From positions 1 to 60,549 of the forward strand of contig DAIDHX010000005.1 in the NCBI GenBank assembly GCA_027451885.1: a DNA stretch of 60,549 nucleotides. The letters are read 5' to 3'. Positions 11,095 through 20,911 of this stretch are shown piece after piece. Position numbers and translations under genes: made by a program. The notes under the pieces are model-generated. The model was not told the origin of the DNA. It saw only the letters and a list, made by a program, of their open reading frames with translations, and did not search any database. Numbering within the stretch: the first letter of the stretch is position 1; every line of letters begins with the position of its first letter. This DNA is from Planctomycetales bacterium (lineage in GTDB: Bacteria > Planctomycetota > Planctomycetia > Isosphaerales > Isosphaeraceae).

Positions 11095-11886
11095 TCAGAG
11101 CGCTCCCAGGGAACGCAACATCTCCGCCGAATGCCTCGCAGCGCCTTCCCAGTCGGGATCGCGATAGATTTTCACCGACACAACCCCGCTGTAGCCCTGC
11201 TCCTCGAGCCGGCGTAGCACCCCGGGAAGATCCAGATGCCCGCTGCCCAGCCGCAGGCCAGTCGTTTCGCAAAGATGGAAATGCCAGGCCTCCGCCGCGA
11301 ACTCGTCGAGCGCGGATTCAACCGAGCGTTCCTCGATATTGAGGTGAAATGTGTCGAGCATGTAGCCGAGCGCCGCAGAATGCACGCGCCTGGCCATCGC
11401 CCGGGCCTCGCAGGCCCGGTTGTTGAAGCCGACCTGGAGATGATTCACCGGCTCGATCACGAGCCGCACGCCCTTTTCGGCCGCCTTGCGGGCCACAATG
11501 CCCAGCCCTTCGGCGATGCGGTCGTTGGCGAGCGATCCATCCGGCTCATCCTTGCGCAGACCCTGAAGCAGGCCGACGACGAGCAAGCAGCCCAGCTCAG
11601 CGGCCTGGTCGACATAGTTGCACAGGCGGGCCGCCGCGCGGCTGCGAGCGGCCGGGTCGGGGCTCGACAGGCAGCACCCCTCGCCGTACGACCAGCCGGT
11701 GAGCATCGAAACGACAGGCAGGTTGTGCTTGAGCGCAAGCGCCTGTACGCCGGTGATCGAGTAGGGCATGGGGTGAAATGCGGAAAGCTCGATTCCGTGG
11801 TAACCGAGCGCCTTGAGCACGCCCATGCGGCGGTCGAGCTCGGCGAGCGCGGTGACCGGCTCGTGGAACAGAAAGCTGAATTTCAT
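11095..11886 (-). CDS. Sugar phosphate isomerase/epimerase (xylose isomerase-like TIM barrel)
   Basis: Cytoplasmic 263-residue TIM-barrel protein of the AP-endonuclease-2/xylose-isomerase-like family (hydroxypyruvate isomerase and sugar epimerases). The metal and proton-transfer residues are visible as the Glu in VIEPVNH, the Asp-x2-His in DTFHLNIEE, the His in HFHLCET and a final Glu/Lys region in VVSVKIY. The start at MKFSFLFHEP (11886) opens directly into the first barrel strand; the earlier in-frame ATG adds 70 implausible residues. It is the first gene of an operon with an MFS carrier and an SDR. Exact substrate unknown. Confidence 0.87.
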   Translation of the reverse strand: MKFSFLFHEPVTALAELDRRMGVLKALGYHGIELSAFHPMPYSITGVQALALKHNLPVVSMLTGWSYGEGCCLSSPDPAARSRAAARLCNYVDQAAELGCLLVVGLLQGLRKDEPDGSLANDRIAEGLGIVARKAAEKGVRLVIEPVNHLQVGFNNRACEARAMARRVHSAALGYMLDTFHLNIEERSVESALDEFAAEAWHFHLCETTGLRLGSGHLDLPGVLRRLEEQGYSGVVSVKIYRDPDWEGAARHSAEMLRSLGAL

Positions 11887-12080
11887 GGGGACCTGCCGTC
11901 TTCCGGGCGTGCGCCGGTCTTGGGGGAGCAATGGATTGAAACATAAGCCCGCGCCTGGCCAGCCGCAAGGAGGCTCTGCGCGGGCTCGCGGGTGATCGCT
12001 TGCCCTTGCGCCCTGGCGATGCCTATGCTCCAGGCCACGGGGTAAGGCGCGGCGAGCCGATTCCAGGAGAGAAAGCGCGG

Positions 12081-12941
12081 ATGGCGAAGCGAGCAAGCAA
12101 GGGTCCGGATGAGGTGCGGTGGGGGTTCCTGGGCGCGGGCCGAATGGCCACCGCGCTCGTCGACGGCATGATCCACGCGGAGCTCGCGAAACCAGACGCG
12201 ATCACCGCCGCCGATCCGTCGCCCGATGCGCGGCATGCGCTCGCCAGGTCGTCGGGCGCCACCGTGCTTGAATCGAATCTCGAGGTGGTCAATCGCGCGA
12301 ACGTGATCGTGCTGGCGGTTAAGCCGCAAACCATGCGCGCGGTGCTCGAGGAAATCCGCCCTGCGATCGGAAACGAGCATCTGCTGGTTTCGGTCGCGGC
12401 CGGGGTGACGATCGATACCATCGCGCGTGTGCTCGGTCCCGAGCGGCGGATCATCCGCGTCATGTCGAACACGCCCGCGCTTGTGGGCCTGGGCGCATCG
12501 GCCTATGCCCCGGGGCCGTTCGCATCCGGTCATGACGAATCGCTCGTGAAGCGCATGCTCGAGGGAATCGGCCTCGCGGAAAAGGTCTCGGAATCCTTGC
12601 TCGATGCGGTGACGGGGCTTTCCGGCAGCGGTCCCGCGTTTGTTTACCTGTTCATCGAGGCGCTCGCCGACGGCGGAGTGCGCTGCGGCCTGCCGCGCGA
12701 TGTGGCGATTCGCCTGGCCTCGCAAACCGTGCTGGGGGCTGCGGTGATGGTTCAGGGCGCGCGGCAACATCCCGCTGAGCTCAAGGATCAGGTGGCCTCG
12801 CCGGGCGGAACGACGATCGCAGGTCTCCATGAGCTCGAGCGCAGGGCCGTGCGCGGAGCCATGATCGATGCCGTCTACTCCGCCACGCAACGGGCGGCGG
12901 AGCTGGCGCGGCTGGCGGCGGACGAACCTCACGCAAAATAA
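12081..12941 (+). CDS. proC: Pyrroline-5-carboxylate reductase
   Basis: Final step of proline synthesis: reduces 1-pyrroline-5-carboxylate with NAD(P)H. The protein is 286 residues. The N-terminal Rossmann motif is [18 protein letters not shown] contacts the cofactor, and [16 protein letters not shown] with LGAAVM is the P5CR signature in the helical dimerisation domain. The ATG at 12081 is preceded by AGGAG at 12065; an upstream ATG at 12000 overlaps nothing recognisable. It is read divergently from the isomerase operon and is followed by guaA on the same strand. Confidence 0.95.
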   Translation: MAKRASKGPDEVRWGFLGAGRMATALVDGMIHAELAKPDAITAADPSPDARHALARSSGATVLESNLEVVNRANVIVLAVKPQTMRAVLEEIRPAIGNEHLLVSVAAGVTIDTIARVLGPERRIIRVMSNTPALVGLGASAYAPGPFASGHDESLVKRMLEGIGLAEKVSESLLDAVTGLSGSGPAFVYLFIEALADGGVRCGLPRDVAIRLASQTVLGAAVMVQGARQHPAELKDQVASPGGTTIAGLHELERRAVRGAMIDAVYSATQRAAELARLAADEPHAK

Positions 12942-13072
12942 CGGCCCCGTGCCGCGATCGAACCAGCCCCGCGCTGCCCTCCGTTTCATCAGGGGGGGTG
13001 AAGTGGGTAGGATACTTGACTGAGCCCCGGCGATCGGCTGGGGCTGTTCCATTCTCGGGAAGCTCACGGCTC

Positions 13073-14638
13073 ATGACGGCGGATCACGATCCCACAGCGC
13101 GACCGGTGCTCGTGCTCGACTTCGGCGCCCAGTATGTTCAGCTCATCGCACGCCGGGTGCGCGAGCGGCTCGCCTTCGCCCGGATCGTGCGCCACGACAT
13201 CACCGCCGAGCGCGTGCGCCAGCTCAATCCGCTCGGCATCATTCTCTCGGGCGGCCCGGCCAGCGTTTACGACGCAGGCGCCCCCCGCTGCGATCCCGGC
13301 ATCTTCGACCTGGACGTGCCGGTCCTGGGCATCTGCTATGGCATGCAGCTTGCCTGCCAGGCGATGGGCGTGGCGGTTGAGCCAGCGCCAGCGCGCGAGT
13401 TCGGCCGGGCGGAGCTCCGCGTGGTCGATCACGGCGCGCCGCTGTTTCTCGGCGTGCCCGAGCGCAGCCAGGTCTGGATGAGCCACGGCGATCAGATCCC
13501 CGACGCCGGGCCTGACTTCATGCCGCTCGCCGCAACCCACACCTGCCCCGTGGCCGCGGTCCGGCACCGCACGCGCCCGATCTATGGGCTCCAGTTTCAT
13601 CCCGAGGTCTCGCACACGCCCCATGGCACCACGATCCTGGGTAATTTCCTCGATCGGATCTGCGGCAATCCGGGCGACTGGACCATCGGCGCCTTTCTGG
13701 AACGCGCGGTGGCATCGATCGAATCACGCGTGAAGCCGGGCGAGCGCGTGGTCTGCGGCCTTTCCGGCGGCGTCGATTCCGCGGTCTGTGCCGCGCTTCT
13801 GGCCAGGGCGGTCGGCGAGCGCGTGGTCTGCGTATTCGTCGACACCGGGCTCCTGCGCCTGGGCGAGCGCGAAAGCGTGGTCCGCGCCTTCGGCGGCCGG
13901 CACGGACTCGAGCTCCGCGTGGTCGACGCCGAGGATCAATTCCTGGACGCGCTCGCCGGCGTGCTCGATCCCCAGGAAAAACGCAGGCGCATCGGACGCG
14001 TCTTCATCGAGGCCTTTCGCGAAGAAGCACGCTCGATCCCAGCCGCGCATTACCTGGCCCAGGGCACGCTTTACCCCGACGTCATCGAAAGCGGAGGCGC
14101 GCCCGACGGACCCACCGCCAACATCAAGCTCCACCACAACGTCGGCGGCCTGCCCAGCGAACTCGGATTCGAGCTCATCGAACCGCTCCGCGACCTCTTC
14201 AAGGACGAGGTCCGCGGCCTCGGCCTCGAGCTCGGGCTCCCCGAATCACTCGTCTGGCGGCACCCGTTTCCTGGCCCCGGACTCGCCGTGCGCTGCCTCG
14301 GCGAGGTCACACGCGACCGCCTCGAAATCCTCCGCAAGGCCGACGCCATCTTTCTCGAGGAACTCGCCGCCGCGGGGCTCGAACGCCAGACCGCCCAGGC
14401 CTTCGCCGTGCTCTTGCCCGTCCGATCCGTTGGCGTCATGGGCGATGGCCGAACCTACGACAACGTCATCGCCATTCGCGCCGTCGAGACCGACGACTAC
14501 ATGACCGCCGACTGGTCCCGCCTGCCGCATGACCTGCTCGCACGCGTATCCACTCGTATCACCAATTCGGTCAAGGGAGTCAACCGCGTGGTCTACGATA
14601 TCACCAGCAAACCGCCTGGCACGATCGAGTGGGAATAA
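13073..14638 (+). CDS. guaA: GMP synthase (glutamine-hydrolysing)
   Basis: Converts XMP to GMP in purine synthesis, 521 residues, cytoplasmic dimer. The N-terminal class I glutamine amidotransferase has its nucleophile in GICYGMQ and the His/Glu pair in [10 protein letters not shown]. The ATP pyrophosphatase domain has the PP-loop [10 protein letters not shown]. The C-terminal dimerisation domain ends in the conserved PPGTIEWE. The ATG at 13073 is the family start (LVLDFGAQY follows after 11 residues). Confidence 0.97.
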   Translation: MTADHDPTARPVLVLDFGAQYVQLIARRVRERLAFARIVRHDITAERVRQLNPLGIILSGGPASVYDAGAPRCDPGIFDLDVPVLGICYGMQLACQAMGVAVEPAPAREFGRAELRVVDHGAPLFLGVPERSQVWMSHGDQIPDAGPDFMPLAATHTCPVAAVRHRTRPIYGLQFHPEVSHTPHGTTILGNFLDRICGNPGDWTIGAFLERAVASIESRVKPGERVVCGLSGGVDSAVCAALLARAVGERVVCVFVDTGLLRLGERESVVRAFGGRHGLELRVVDAEDQFLDALAGVLDPQEKRRRIGRVFIEAFREEARSIPAAHYLAQGTLYPDVIESGGAPDGPTANIKLHHNVGGLPSELGFELIEPLRDLFKDEVRGLGLELGLPESLVWRHPFPGPGLAVRCLGEVTRDRLEILRKADAIFLEELAAAGLERQTAQAFAVLLPVRSVGVMGDGRTYDNVIAIRAVETDDYMTADWSRLPHDLLARVSTRITNSVKGVNRVVYDITSKPPGTIEWE

Positions 14639-14886
14639 CCAGGCAGCCTAACCTGAAGGCCGAACCGCCTGGCCCCTATGGCGCGAAATTTGCCTGTCTT
14701 GCTTCAAGAACGCGATCGCCGCGCTTCCGCCGCGGGCTCGCAAGCCCGGATCCAGAACCGCTCGCAATCGGTGCGGAGTGGACGAAATCCGTCCAGGTCG
14801 ATTGGAACCGGAGCCCATCTTGGGATAAAGTCATGGTAATCCCGGGCTTGAGACTTCACACGGAAGGACTGAAGGAGGCAAGGGTC

Positions 14887-16107
14887 ATGCGGCATCGTGC
14901 GTGGGGTTGGGTGTTTGCGGGGCTTGTCGCGATCCTTTCGCTGGGTGCGTGCGCGTTCGCTGGCGAGGGCCGCACGATCGCGCGCTGCGGCGCGGGGTTT
15001 CTCGAGGAGATCGACGGCGCGCGCGTGCTCCACGTCGCGGGCGAGCCCTATGAAATGGGCTATCAGCAAGGCGCTCTCCTGCGGGACGACGTCCGTGAGA
15101 ACGTCCGCTATCTCTTCGACGTGAAGGCCAGGGAGATCAAGGTCGAGCTGGGCGGTCTCAAGCTGCTCGATCCCAGGCAGGTGATCCGCGGCATCGCGTC
15201 CCGCCAGCGCAAGTTTGTGCCCGATCGCTACTACGAAGAAATGCGCGGAGTGGCCGACGGCTCTGGCGTGCCCTTCGAGGACATCGTCGTCGCCAACTTC
15301 ATCCCGGAGCTGTTCCACTGCTCCGGCTTCGCTCTGGCGGGCTCGGCCACGAAAACGGGCGAGCTCTATCACGGCCGCATTCTGGATTACGCCTGCGACT
15401 GGAAACTCCAGGAACACGCGGTGCTTGTCGTCGCTGCGCCGCGGAACCGCATCCCGTTCGTGAATGTCACCTACGCAGGCTTTGTGGGCTCGGTCACGGG
15501 CATGAACGCCGAACGCATCTCAATCGGCGAAATGGGCGGCGGCGGCACAGGCCACTGGGATGGCACACCCATGGCGTTCCTGATGCGGATCGCCCTCGAG
15601 GAAGCCGACTCGCTCGAACAGGCCGTCAAAACCTTCCGCGACCGGCCGCGAACCTGCGAATACTACTTCGTCATCGCCGACGGCGAGACCAAAAAAGCCG
15701 TGGGCATGGAAGCGTCGTGGAACGTCTTCACCACCCTTGCCATGGGGCAGGGCCATCCCAAGCTCCCCGACCCCGTGAAGGACGCCGTGGTGCTCTCGGC
15801 GGGCGATCGTTACAAGGAGCTTGTCAAGCGGGTCAAGGCGGGCGCAGGGACCTTCGACGTCGAGGGCGCGATCCATCTGATGGATCGCCCGGTCGCGATG
15901 AAGTCCAACCTGCACAGCGTTCTCTTCGAAACCACAACGGGCCGATTCTGGGTGGCGAACGCATCGAAGGACGGCAAGCCCGCGGCCACGCAGCCGTTCC
16001 ACGCCTACGATCTGCACGCGCTTCTCGGCCGCAAGGCAGATGAGTCCGCCCCCGCACTTTCACCCCCGCCGGCGCCTCCCGCGAAGGCCGCAAGCCTCTA
16101 TCCATGA
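14887..16107 (+). CDS. Secreted C45-family autoproteolytic acyltransferase/hydrolase-like protein
   Basis: Predicted exported N-terminal-nucleophile hydrolase of 406 residues, related to isopenicillin-N acyltransferase and acid-ceramidase-like enzymes. A hydrophobic signal segment (about 8-22) ends in LGACAFA, compatible with cleavage after AFA or with a weak lipobox. The candidate nucleophile is Cys145 in HCSGFALAG; autocleavage before it would release a catalytic chain. EPYEMGYQQGALLRDDV is the conserved prodomain motif of the family. The start at 14887 has a near-perfect AAGGAGG about 10 bases upstream; the ATG/GTG at 14629 would add 86 residues and overlap guaA. The C-terminus is Pro/Ala-rich. 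The substrate is unknown; amide or N-acyl bonds are inferred from the family. Confidence 0.8.
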   Translation: MRHRAWGWVFAGLVAILSLGACAFAGEGRTIARCGAGFLEEIDGARVLHVAGEPYEMGYQQGALLRDDVRENVRYLFDVKAREIKVELGGLKLLDPRQVIRGIASRQRKFVPDRYYEEMRGVADGSGVPFEDIVVANFIPELFHCSGFALAGSATKTGELYHGRILDYACDWKLQEHAVLVVAAPRNRIPFVNVTYAGFVGSVTGMNAERISIGEMGGGGTGHWDGTPMAFLMRIALEEADSLEQAVKTFRDRPRTCEYYFVIADGETKKAVGMEASWNVFTTLAMGQGHPKLPDPVKDAVVLSAGDRYKELVKRVKAGAGTFDVEGAIHLMDRPVAMKSNLHSVLFETTTGRFWVANASKDGKPAATQPFHAYDLHALLGRKADESAPALSPPPAPPAKAASLYP

Positions 16108-16173
16108 CCCTGCGGCCGCCGGGCGCGGGCCACGGCGGGCGTGTATTCGGATTCTCCCAGGGAGCCAGCGCTG

Positions 16174-16788
16174 ATGCGGAGCGTGTTTGTGGTCGCGGCC
16201 TGCCTCGCCGCGACGATCCCTCTTAACCTGCCCGCGCAAACCACGCAGCAGGCGAAATCGAAGAAAATCAACCTGCGCACCCGGGCCGGCGTCGACTCGG
16301 TCAAGGGCCAATGGCGCTACCACGACGTCAAAATCGTCGAGGTCGACGGCAAGGGGCCCGACGGCAAGCCCAACAAGACCTACAACATCTCCCCCCGCGC
16401 TGAGGCCGCGGCCTTCGACGATTCCAGATGGGAAGCCATCACCCCGGAATCCCTCGGCAAGGCCCGATCGACCGGCCAGGTCTGCTTCTGCTGGTACCGC
16501 ATCAAGCTGACCATCCCGCCCGAGGCGAAGGGCAAACGCGTGTTCTTCCAGACCACTGTCGACGACTACGGCGAGGTGTGGGTCGACGGCAAGCTCCCAC
16601 GCACCCCAGGCAAGGGGGGCGAGGCCATCGTCGGCGGCTTCAACACCCCGAACCGTGTCGAGCTCAAGGACCCGGAGCCGGGCAAGGTCTATCAGATCGC
16701 CGTCTTCGGAATCAACGGACCAATCTCCGCCGCCCCCTCGAACTGGATCTTCTTGCACGACACCTTCCTGGAGCTGGTCGACCGGTGA
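16174..16788 (+). CDS. Secreted jelly-roll (galactose-binding-like) domain protein
   Basis: A 204-residue exported protein. Residues 1-20 form a signal peptide ending near LPAQT. The body has FDDSRWEAITPESLGK, WYRIKLTIPPEAKGKRVFF and DDYGEVWVDGK, the pattern of the sugar-binding jelly-roll domains found in beta-galactosidases. It is often fused to enzymes but stands alone here. AGGGAG lies about 10 bases before the ATG. No catalytic residues are expected; it may bind carbohydrate. It lies between the C45-type hydrolase and the dioxygenase on the same strand. Confidence 0.72.
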   Translation: MRSVFVVAACLAATIPLNLPAQTTQQAKSKKINLRTRAGVDSVKGQWRYHDVKIVEVDGKGPDGKPNKTYNISPRAEAAAFDDSRWEAITPESLGKARSTGQVCFCWYRIKLTIPPEAKGKRVFFQTTVDDYGEVWVDGKLPRTPGKGGEAIVGGFNTPNRVELKDPEPGKVYQIAVFGINGPISAAPSNWIFLHDTFLELVDR

Positions 16789-16840
16789 GCGCGGACTCTC
16801 GAGCCACCCTCGACTCCGCCCCCGGGTGGGAGCTCTCATC

Positions 16841-17917
16841 ATGACGCTCGCTCCTGGACGAGGCTTCCTGCCAGCCGCGGACCCGCTCGGCGAGTTTCCC
16901 GCGGACTCCCCGCTCCACACGCTCGACCGCCTCGGCCGCGATCTCCCCAGCTTGCTCGTTGATCCCGCGTTTCGAGCCTTCGCACGCACCCTCGAAATCC
17001 CCAGCTTGCACGCAACCGCCGACCTCGGCACCCAGGCGCTTTACTATACCCGCGTGGGATTTCTCGCCTCGGCCTATGTCAATCAGGTCGGCCAGGAGCC
17101 GGCCACGCTCCTGCCCCGGAACATCGCGATCCCACTGGTCGACGTCTGCCGCCGTCTCGATCGGCCCCCCATCCTCAGCTATGACGGCTACGCGCTTTAT
17201 AACTGGAAACGGTTCGACCCGGCCGGTCCCGTGGCGCTCGGAAACATCGACACGATTCAGAACTTTGTCCATCTCTATGACGAGCACTGGTTCATCCTGG
17301 TGCATGTCGAGATCGAGGCCCTGGCCGCGGGCCTGGTCGACGCGATCGAGGCGGCCGGTCAAGCCCTCACGCAGGGAGATCAAAACGCGCTTTCGGGCGC
17401 GGTCGCCCTGCTCGGGCGCACGCTCTGGGCGCAGGTCGAGACGCTGAGGCGCATCCCCGAGAAAATGGACCCTGCGCTCTATTACCGCACCTTTCGCCCG
17501 TACATCCGTTTCTTCGAGGGAGTGGTCTACGAGGGAATCGACGCGTCTCCGCTCAACTTCCGCGGTGAAACGGGCGCGCAGAGCAGCGTGGTTCCCGCCG
17601 TGACCTCGTTTCTCAAGATTCCGCACAAACCGTCGCTGCTCACAAACCATCTGGCGGACATGCGCAGATTCATGCCCGCCGCGCATCGCGCGTTCCTGCA
17701 GCATGTCGAACAGATGCCAGACCCCCGCGGCCTGGCCGACAGGACGCCCTACAATGACGCACTCGACGCGCTCGCTGCATTCCGTGAGACCCACCTGGAA
17801 TTCGCCAGACGCTACATCGCCGCCCACGTCCGCGACCCGCGCGGTACCGGCGGAACCCCCTATCTCGAATGGCTCGCGCAATTGATCGACGAAACCACAG
17901 CCCACAAGCTCGCCTGA
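16841..17917 (+). CDS. Indoleamine 2,3-dioxygenase-like haem protein
   Basis: Soluble haem dioxygenase of 358 residues, expected to open the indole ring of L-tryptophan to N-formylkynurenine. FFEGVVYEG and the GETGAQSSV loop match the IDO distal pocket. RRFMPAAHRAFL carries the proximal haem ligand (His282), matching the YMPPAHRNF region of animal IDO. The length also fits IDO rather than the shorter bacterial TDO. The ATG at 16841 follows the jelly-roll gene by 52 bases; the ORF could be extended to 16655 but only by overlapping that gene. Only 2 bases separate its stop from purC. No kynureninase or formamidase gene is visible, so the fate of the product is unknown. Confidence 0.82.
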   Translation: MTLAPGRGFLPAADPLGEFPADSPLHTLDRLGRDLPSLLVDPAFRAFARTLEIPSLHATADLGTQALYYTRVGFLASAYVNQVGQEPATLLPRNIAIPLVDVCRRLDRPPILSYDGYALYNWKRFDPAGPVALGNIDTIQNFVHLYDEHWFILVHVEIEALAAGLVDAIEAAGQALTQGDQNALSGAVALLGRTLWAQVETLRRIPEKMDPALYYRTFRPYIRFFEGVVYEGIDASPLNFRGETGAQSSVVPAVTSFLKIPHKPSLLTNHLADMRRFMPAAHRAFLQHVEQMPDPRGLADRTPYNDALDALAAFRETHLEFARRYIAAHVRDPRGTGGTPYLEWLAQLIDETTAHKLA

Positions 17918-17919
17918 CC

Positions 17920-18819
17920 ATGCAAACGCCTTACCTCAAGACCCGTCTCGCCTGCGGCATAACCCCCACGCGCCAGGGCAAGGTGCGCGACGTCTTCGAC
18001 CTGGGCGACCGCCTGCTCCTGGTCGCCACCGATCGCATCAGCGCCTTCGACTGGGTGCTGCCAACGGGTATTCCCGACAAGGGGCGCGTGCTCACCGCCC
18101 TCTCCGCATTCTGGTTCAGCGCACTCGGTGTTCCGCACCACCTGCTCTCCACCCGCATCGAGGACGCCGGCCTTGCCCTCGAGCCAGACGAACGCGCCAA
18201 CCTCGCCGGCCGCGTGATGATCACGCGCAAGGCCCGTGTTGTGCCCTTCGAATGCGTCTGCCGCGGCTACCTCTCCGGCAGCGGCTGGAAGGAATACAGG
18301 ACCACGGGTGCTGTGTGCGGGATCAGGCTTGGCTCGGGACTCGTCGAAAGCGCACGCATCGACCCCATCTTCACCCCCGCGACCAAGGCCGAATCCGGGC
18401 ACGACGAAAACGTCTCCTACGAGCAAATGGCAAGCGTCATCGGCGAGTCCCTGGCCGACACCCTGCGCTCAAACACGCTTTCCATCTACCGCGACGCCGC
18501 TCAACGCGCAGCCGAGCGCGGGCTCATCCTGGCCGATACCAAGCTCGAGTGGGGGATCGACCTCGCCACCGAAAACCTGCTCTTGATCGACGAGGTTCTC
18601 ACGCCGGATAGCTCGCGTTACTGGCCCGCTGACGCGTATCATCCAGGTGGGCCGCAGCCCTCGTTCGACAAGCAGTTCGTGCGCGACTGGCTCGAGCAAA
18701 CGGGCTGGGACAAGTCGAGCCCGCCGCCGGAGCTGCCGCCCGACGTTGTCTCGCGGACCCGATCCAAGTACATCGAGGCCTACGAAAGGCTCACCGGGGA
18801 ACAGTTCCCCTGGCGCTAG
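17920..18819 (+). CDS. purC: Phosphoribosylaminoimidazole-succinocarboxamide synthase
   Basis: SAICAR synthetase of de novo purine synthesis, 299 residues. GKVRDVFDLGDRLLLVATDRISAFD at the N-terminus and the family motifs CRGYLSGSGWKEY and ADTKLEWG are all present; DEVLTPDSSRYWP is the metal/ATP site. The extended C-terminus (DWLEQTGWDK onwards) is of the longer type also seen in yeast Ade1-like enzymes. The ATG at 17920 starts 2 bases after the dioxygenase stop, so the two genes are translationally close. Confidence 0.96.
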   Translation: MQTPYLKTRLACGITPTRQGKVRDVFDLGDRLLLVATDRISAFDWVLPTGIPDKGRVLTALSAFWFSALGVPHHLLSTRIEDAGLALEPDERANLAGRVMITRKARVVPFECVCRGYLSGSGWKEYRTTGAVCGIRLGSGLVESARIDPIFTPATKAESGHDENVSYEQMASVIGESLADTLRSNTLSIYRDAAQRAAERGLILADTKLEWGIDLATENLLLIDEVLTPDSSRYWPADAYHPGGPQPSFDKQFVRDWLEQTGWDKSSPPPELPPDVVSRTRSKYIEAYERLTGEQFPWR

Positions 18820-18843
18820 GCGCTCGAGAGCGGGAGTTTGACC

Positions 18844-20016
18844 TTGCTGCGCTACCTGACCGCCGGAGAATCGCACGGACCTGCACTCGTGGCCATCGTC
18901 GAGGGCTTCCCCTCGGGCGTTGCGCTCGACACGGCGTTCATCGACCGCGAGCTCGAGCGCAGGCAAGGTGGATATGGCCGGGGCAAGCGGCAGCAGATCG
19001 AGACCGACCGCGTGATCGTGGAGTCCGGCACCTATCACGGCGTCACCACGGGCGCGCCCATTACCCTGCGGCTGGTGAACAAGGACGCCAAACTCGAACG
19101 CTTGCAGGAGCCCGCTGCACCCCGCGGCGGCCACGTCGACCTCGCCGGCTCCATCAATTACCAGACCGGCATCCGCCAGGTGCTCGAGCGCGCAAGCGCC
19201 CGCGAAACCGCCGCACGCGTGGCCGCGGGTGCGCTCGCCCGCCTGCTCCTGAGTGCGCTTGGCATCCACGTGCTGGGATATGTGCGTGAGATCGGCGGCA
19301 TCACGGCCGAGCCGATCGCGCTCGATCCCACAATCCGCGACGCCAGCCAGGTCTACACCCTCAACCCCCAGGCCGACGCCGCGATCATCGCCCGTATCGA
19401 CGAGGCCCGCGCAGCCGGGGACACCCTGGGCGGCGTGGTCGAAACCATCGTAACCGGCTGCCCGATCGGCCTGGGCAGCCACGCCCAGTGGGATCGCAAG
19501 CTCGACGCCCGGCTCGCCTGCGCGGTGATGAGCATCCAGGCGATCAAGGCGGTCGAGATCGGCCTGGGCATCGAAGCCGCGAGACGCCCCGGGTCGAAGG
19601 TCATGGACCCCGTCTCCTACGACCCTGCGCACGCCGAGGACGACCGCCGCTATGGCTTCCGCCGCCCCACCAACAACGCCGGCGGCATTGAGGGAGGCAC
19701 ATCCAACGGCGAGCCGATCGTCGTCCGCGCCGCCAAAAAGCCGATCAGCACACTGGCCGCACGCGGACCCTCGATCAACATGGTCACCAAGGCGCCTCAT
19801 CCCGCCACGTATGAACGCTCCGACGTCTGCGCTGTGCCCGCCGCAAGCGTGATCGTCGAGAACGTCGTCGCCTTCGAAATCGCCGCCGCCGTTGTCGAAA
19901 AATACGTCGGCACCAGCCTCGAAGCCATCAAAACCGCCCACGACGCGATCCACACGCTCAATCGCGACCGCCTCGCCCACCTGGGCACACCCCCGCTCGA
20001 CGCGCCCGCTCGCTAA
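18844..20016 (+). CDS. aroC: Chorismate synthase
   Basis: Last shikimate-pathway step: EPSP to chorismate with reduced FMN. The protein is 390 residues. TAGESHGPALV, GGYGRGKRQQIETD, RASARETAARVAAGALA and NAGGIEGGTSNGEPI are the FMN/EPSP-binding signatures. The start is a TTG. GGGAG at 18832-18836 gives a 7-base spacing to the TTG at 18844, while the TTG at 18838 is only 1 base away. The chosen start gives the classical N-terminus (M)LRYLTAGESHG. It follows purC by 24 bases and is probably in the same operon. Confidence 0.95.
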   Translation: MLRYLTAGESHGPALVAIVEGFPSGVALDTAFIDRELERRQGGYGRGKRQQIETDRVIVESGTYHGVTTGAPITLRLVNKDAKLERLQEPAAPRGGHVDLAGSINYQTGIRQVLERASARETAARVAAGALARLLLSALGIHVLGYVREIGGITAEPIALDPTIRDASQVYTLNPQADAAIIARIDEARAAGDTLGGVVETIVTGCPIGLGSHAQWDRKLDARLACAVMSIQAIKAVEIGLGIEAARRPGSKVMDPVSYDPAHAEDDRRYGFRRPTNNAGGIEGGTSNGEPIVVRAAKKPISTLAARGPSINMVTKAPHPATYERSDVCAVPAASVIVENVVAFEIAAAVVEKYVGTSLEAIKTAHDAIHTLNRDRLAHLGTPPLDAPAR

Positions 20017-20203
20017 TCCGGGCCGCCCCCACCCACTGGGGCCTTCCCGCCACGCTCCCTCCCTCCGCTATAAGGACAGGCACGGGCGTCGACGGGTCGC
20101 CGTCTCCTCCGTCCCCGTTGCTCCACGAACTCCAGGAATGGGTACATCTGCAAGGCGCCCGCCCCCGCAAGGAAGACATGAAGCCGAGGCCCGCCAGGCG
20201 CCT

Positions 20204-20911
20204 TCAGCACTTCACGGTTTTCTTTTTCTTCCCGAGCGATCCCCGGGCTTCAACCTTCTTGATGGACTCGGCGGCGTCTGGAACCTTGCACTCGGTGTCG
20301 CCCCTGTCGGCCGTGACCTTGCCGATCCTCGCGGCCGTCTCGAGGGCAAGATCCGTCAGCGCACACACATAACAGCCTGCGCAAATGATGAAGTGATTCA
20401 TGGCCGCCCGCACGGCGTCGGGCTGTTTGTGGATCGAGTCCTGGACGCGTTTCAGGAGTCGCGTGTAGAGCGCGAGGTCAAGTTCTCGATCGGGCTTGAG
20501 CGAGACGAGCGCGCTCAGCGTGGACCAGCCGCAGACGGCCGTGGTCTCGTCCTTCGAATCGATCCACTCGCGTGCGAGCTCCGCGCCATGGGGACTTCCC
20601 GCGGCGACCCACGGGACCGTCGCCGTTGCAAGCGCACCCCCCTCGGCCTTCTTGACCCATGCGCTCAGATCCTTCCTGGTCATGCGCGCATCGTCGGCGA
20701 TCAGCCCCGCCAGGTACATGGCGTCGTAGATGCCGGTGTCGTAAAGCTCGAGAGCGAGCTTGTAGTTCTGCTTCACACGCCTGACGATCGGCTTCATATC
20801 CCCGATCTTCACGCCAAGGAGCGGGTCCCGGGCTCCGTGTTTGCGGAGCACTTTTCGGACGCTCTCGCTCCCGAGGGACGCGAGTTCTTCCACGATTTCC
20901 GCCGCAGTCAT
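20204..20911 (-). CDS. DNA alkylation repair protein, AlkD-like HEAT-repeat family
   Basis: Soluble helical protein of 235 residues. MTAAEIVEELASLGSESVRKVLRKHG, GVKIGDMKPIVRRV and ARMTRKDLSAWVKKAE follow the AlkD/AlkC HEAT-repeat pattern of DNA glycosylases that recognise cationic alkylated bases. It has a cysteine cluster near the C-terminus (CAGCYVC), not usual in AlkD, then a Lys-rich end. The start at 20911 is preferred over 20941 because homology-like sequence begins with MTAAEIVEEL. It is convergent with aroC. Glycosylase activity is inferred; some family members lack it. Confidence 0.75.
   Translation of the reverse strand: MTAAEIVEELASLGSESVRKVLRKHGARDPLLGVKIGDMKPIVRRVKQNYKLALELYDTGIYDAMYLAGLIADDARMTRKDLSAWVKKAEGGALATATVPWVAAGSPHGAELAREWIDSKDETTAVCGWSTLSALVSLKPDRELDLALYTRLLKRVQDSIHKQPDAVRAAMNHFIICAGCYVCALTDLALETAARIGKVTADRGDTECKVPDAAESIKKVEARGSLGKKKKTVKC

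Noticed and set aside
18469-19980. 503-codon minus-strand ORF opposite aroC
   Set aside because: It is a shadow of the conserved chorismate synthase frame in GC-rich DNA, with no family resemblance.
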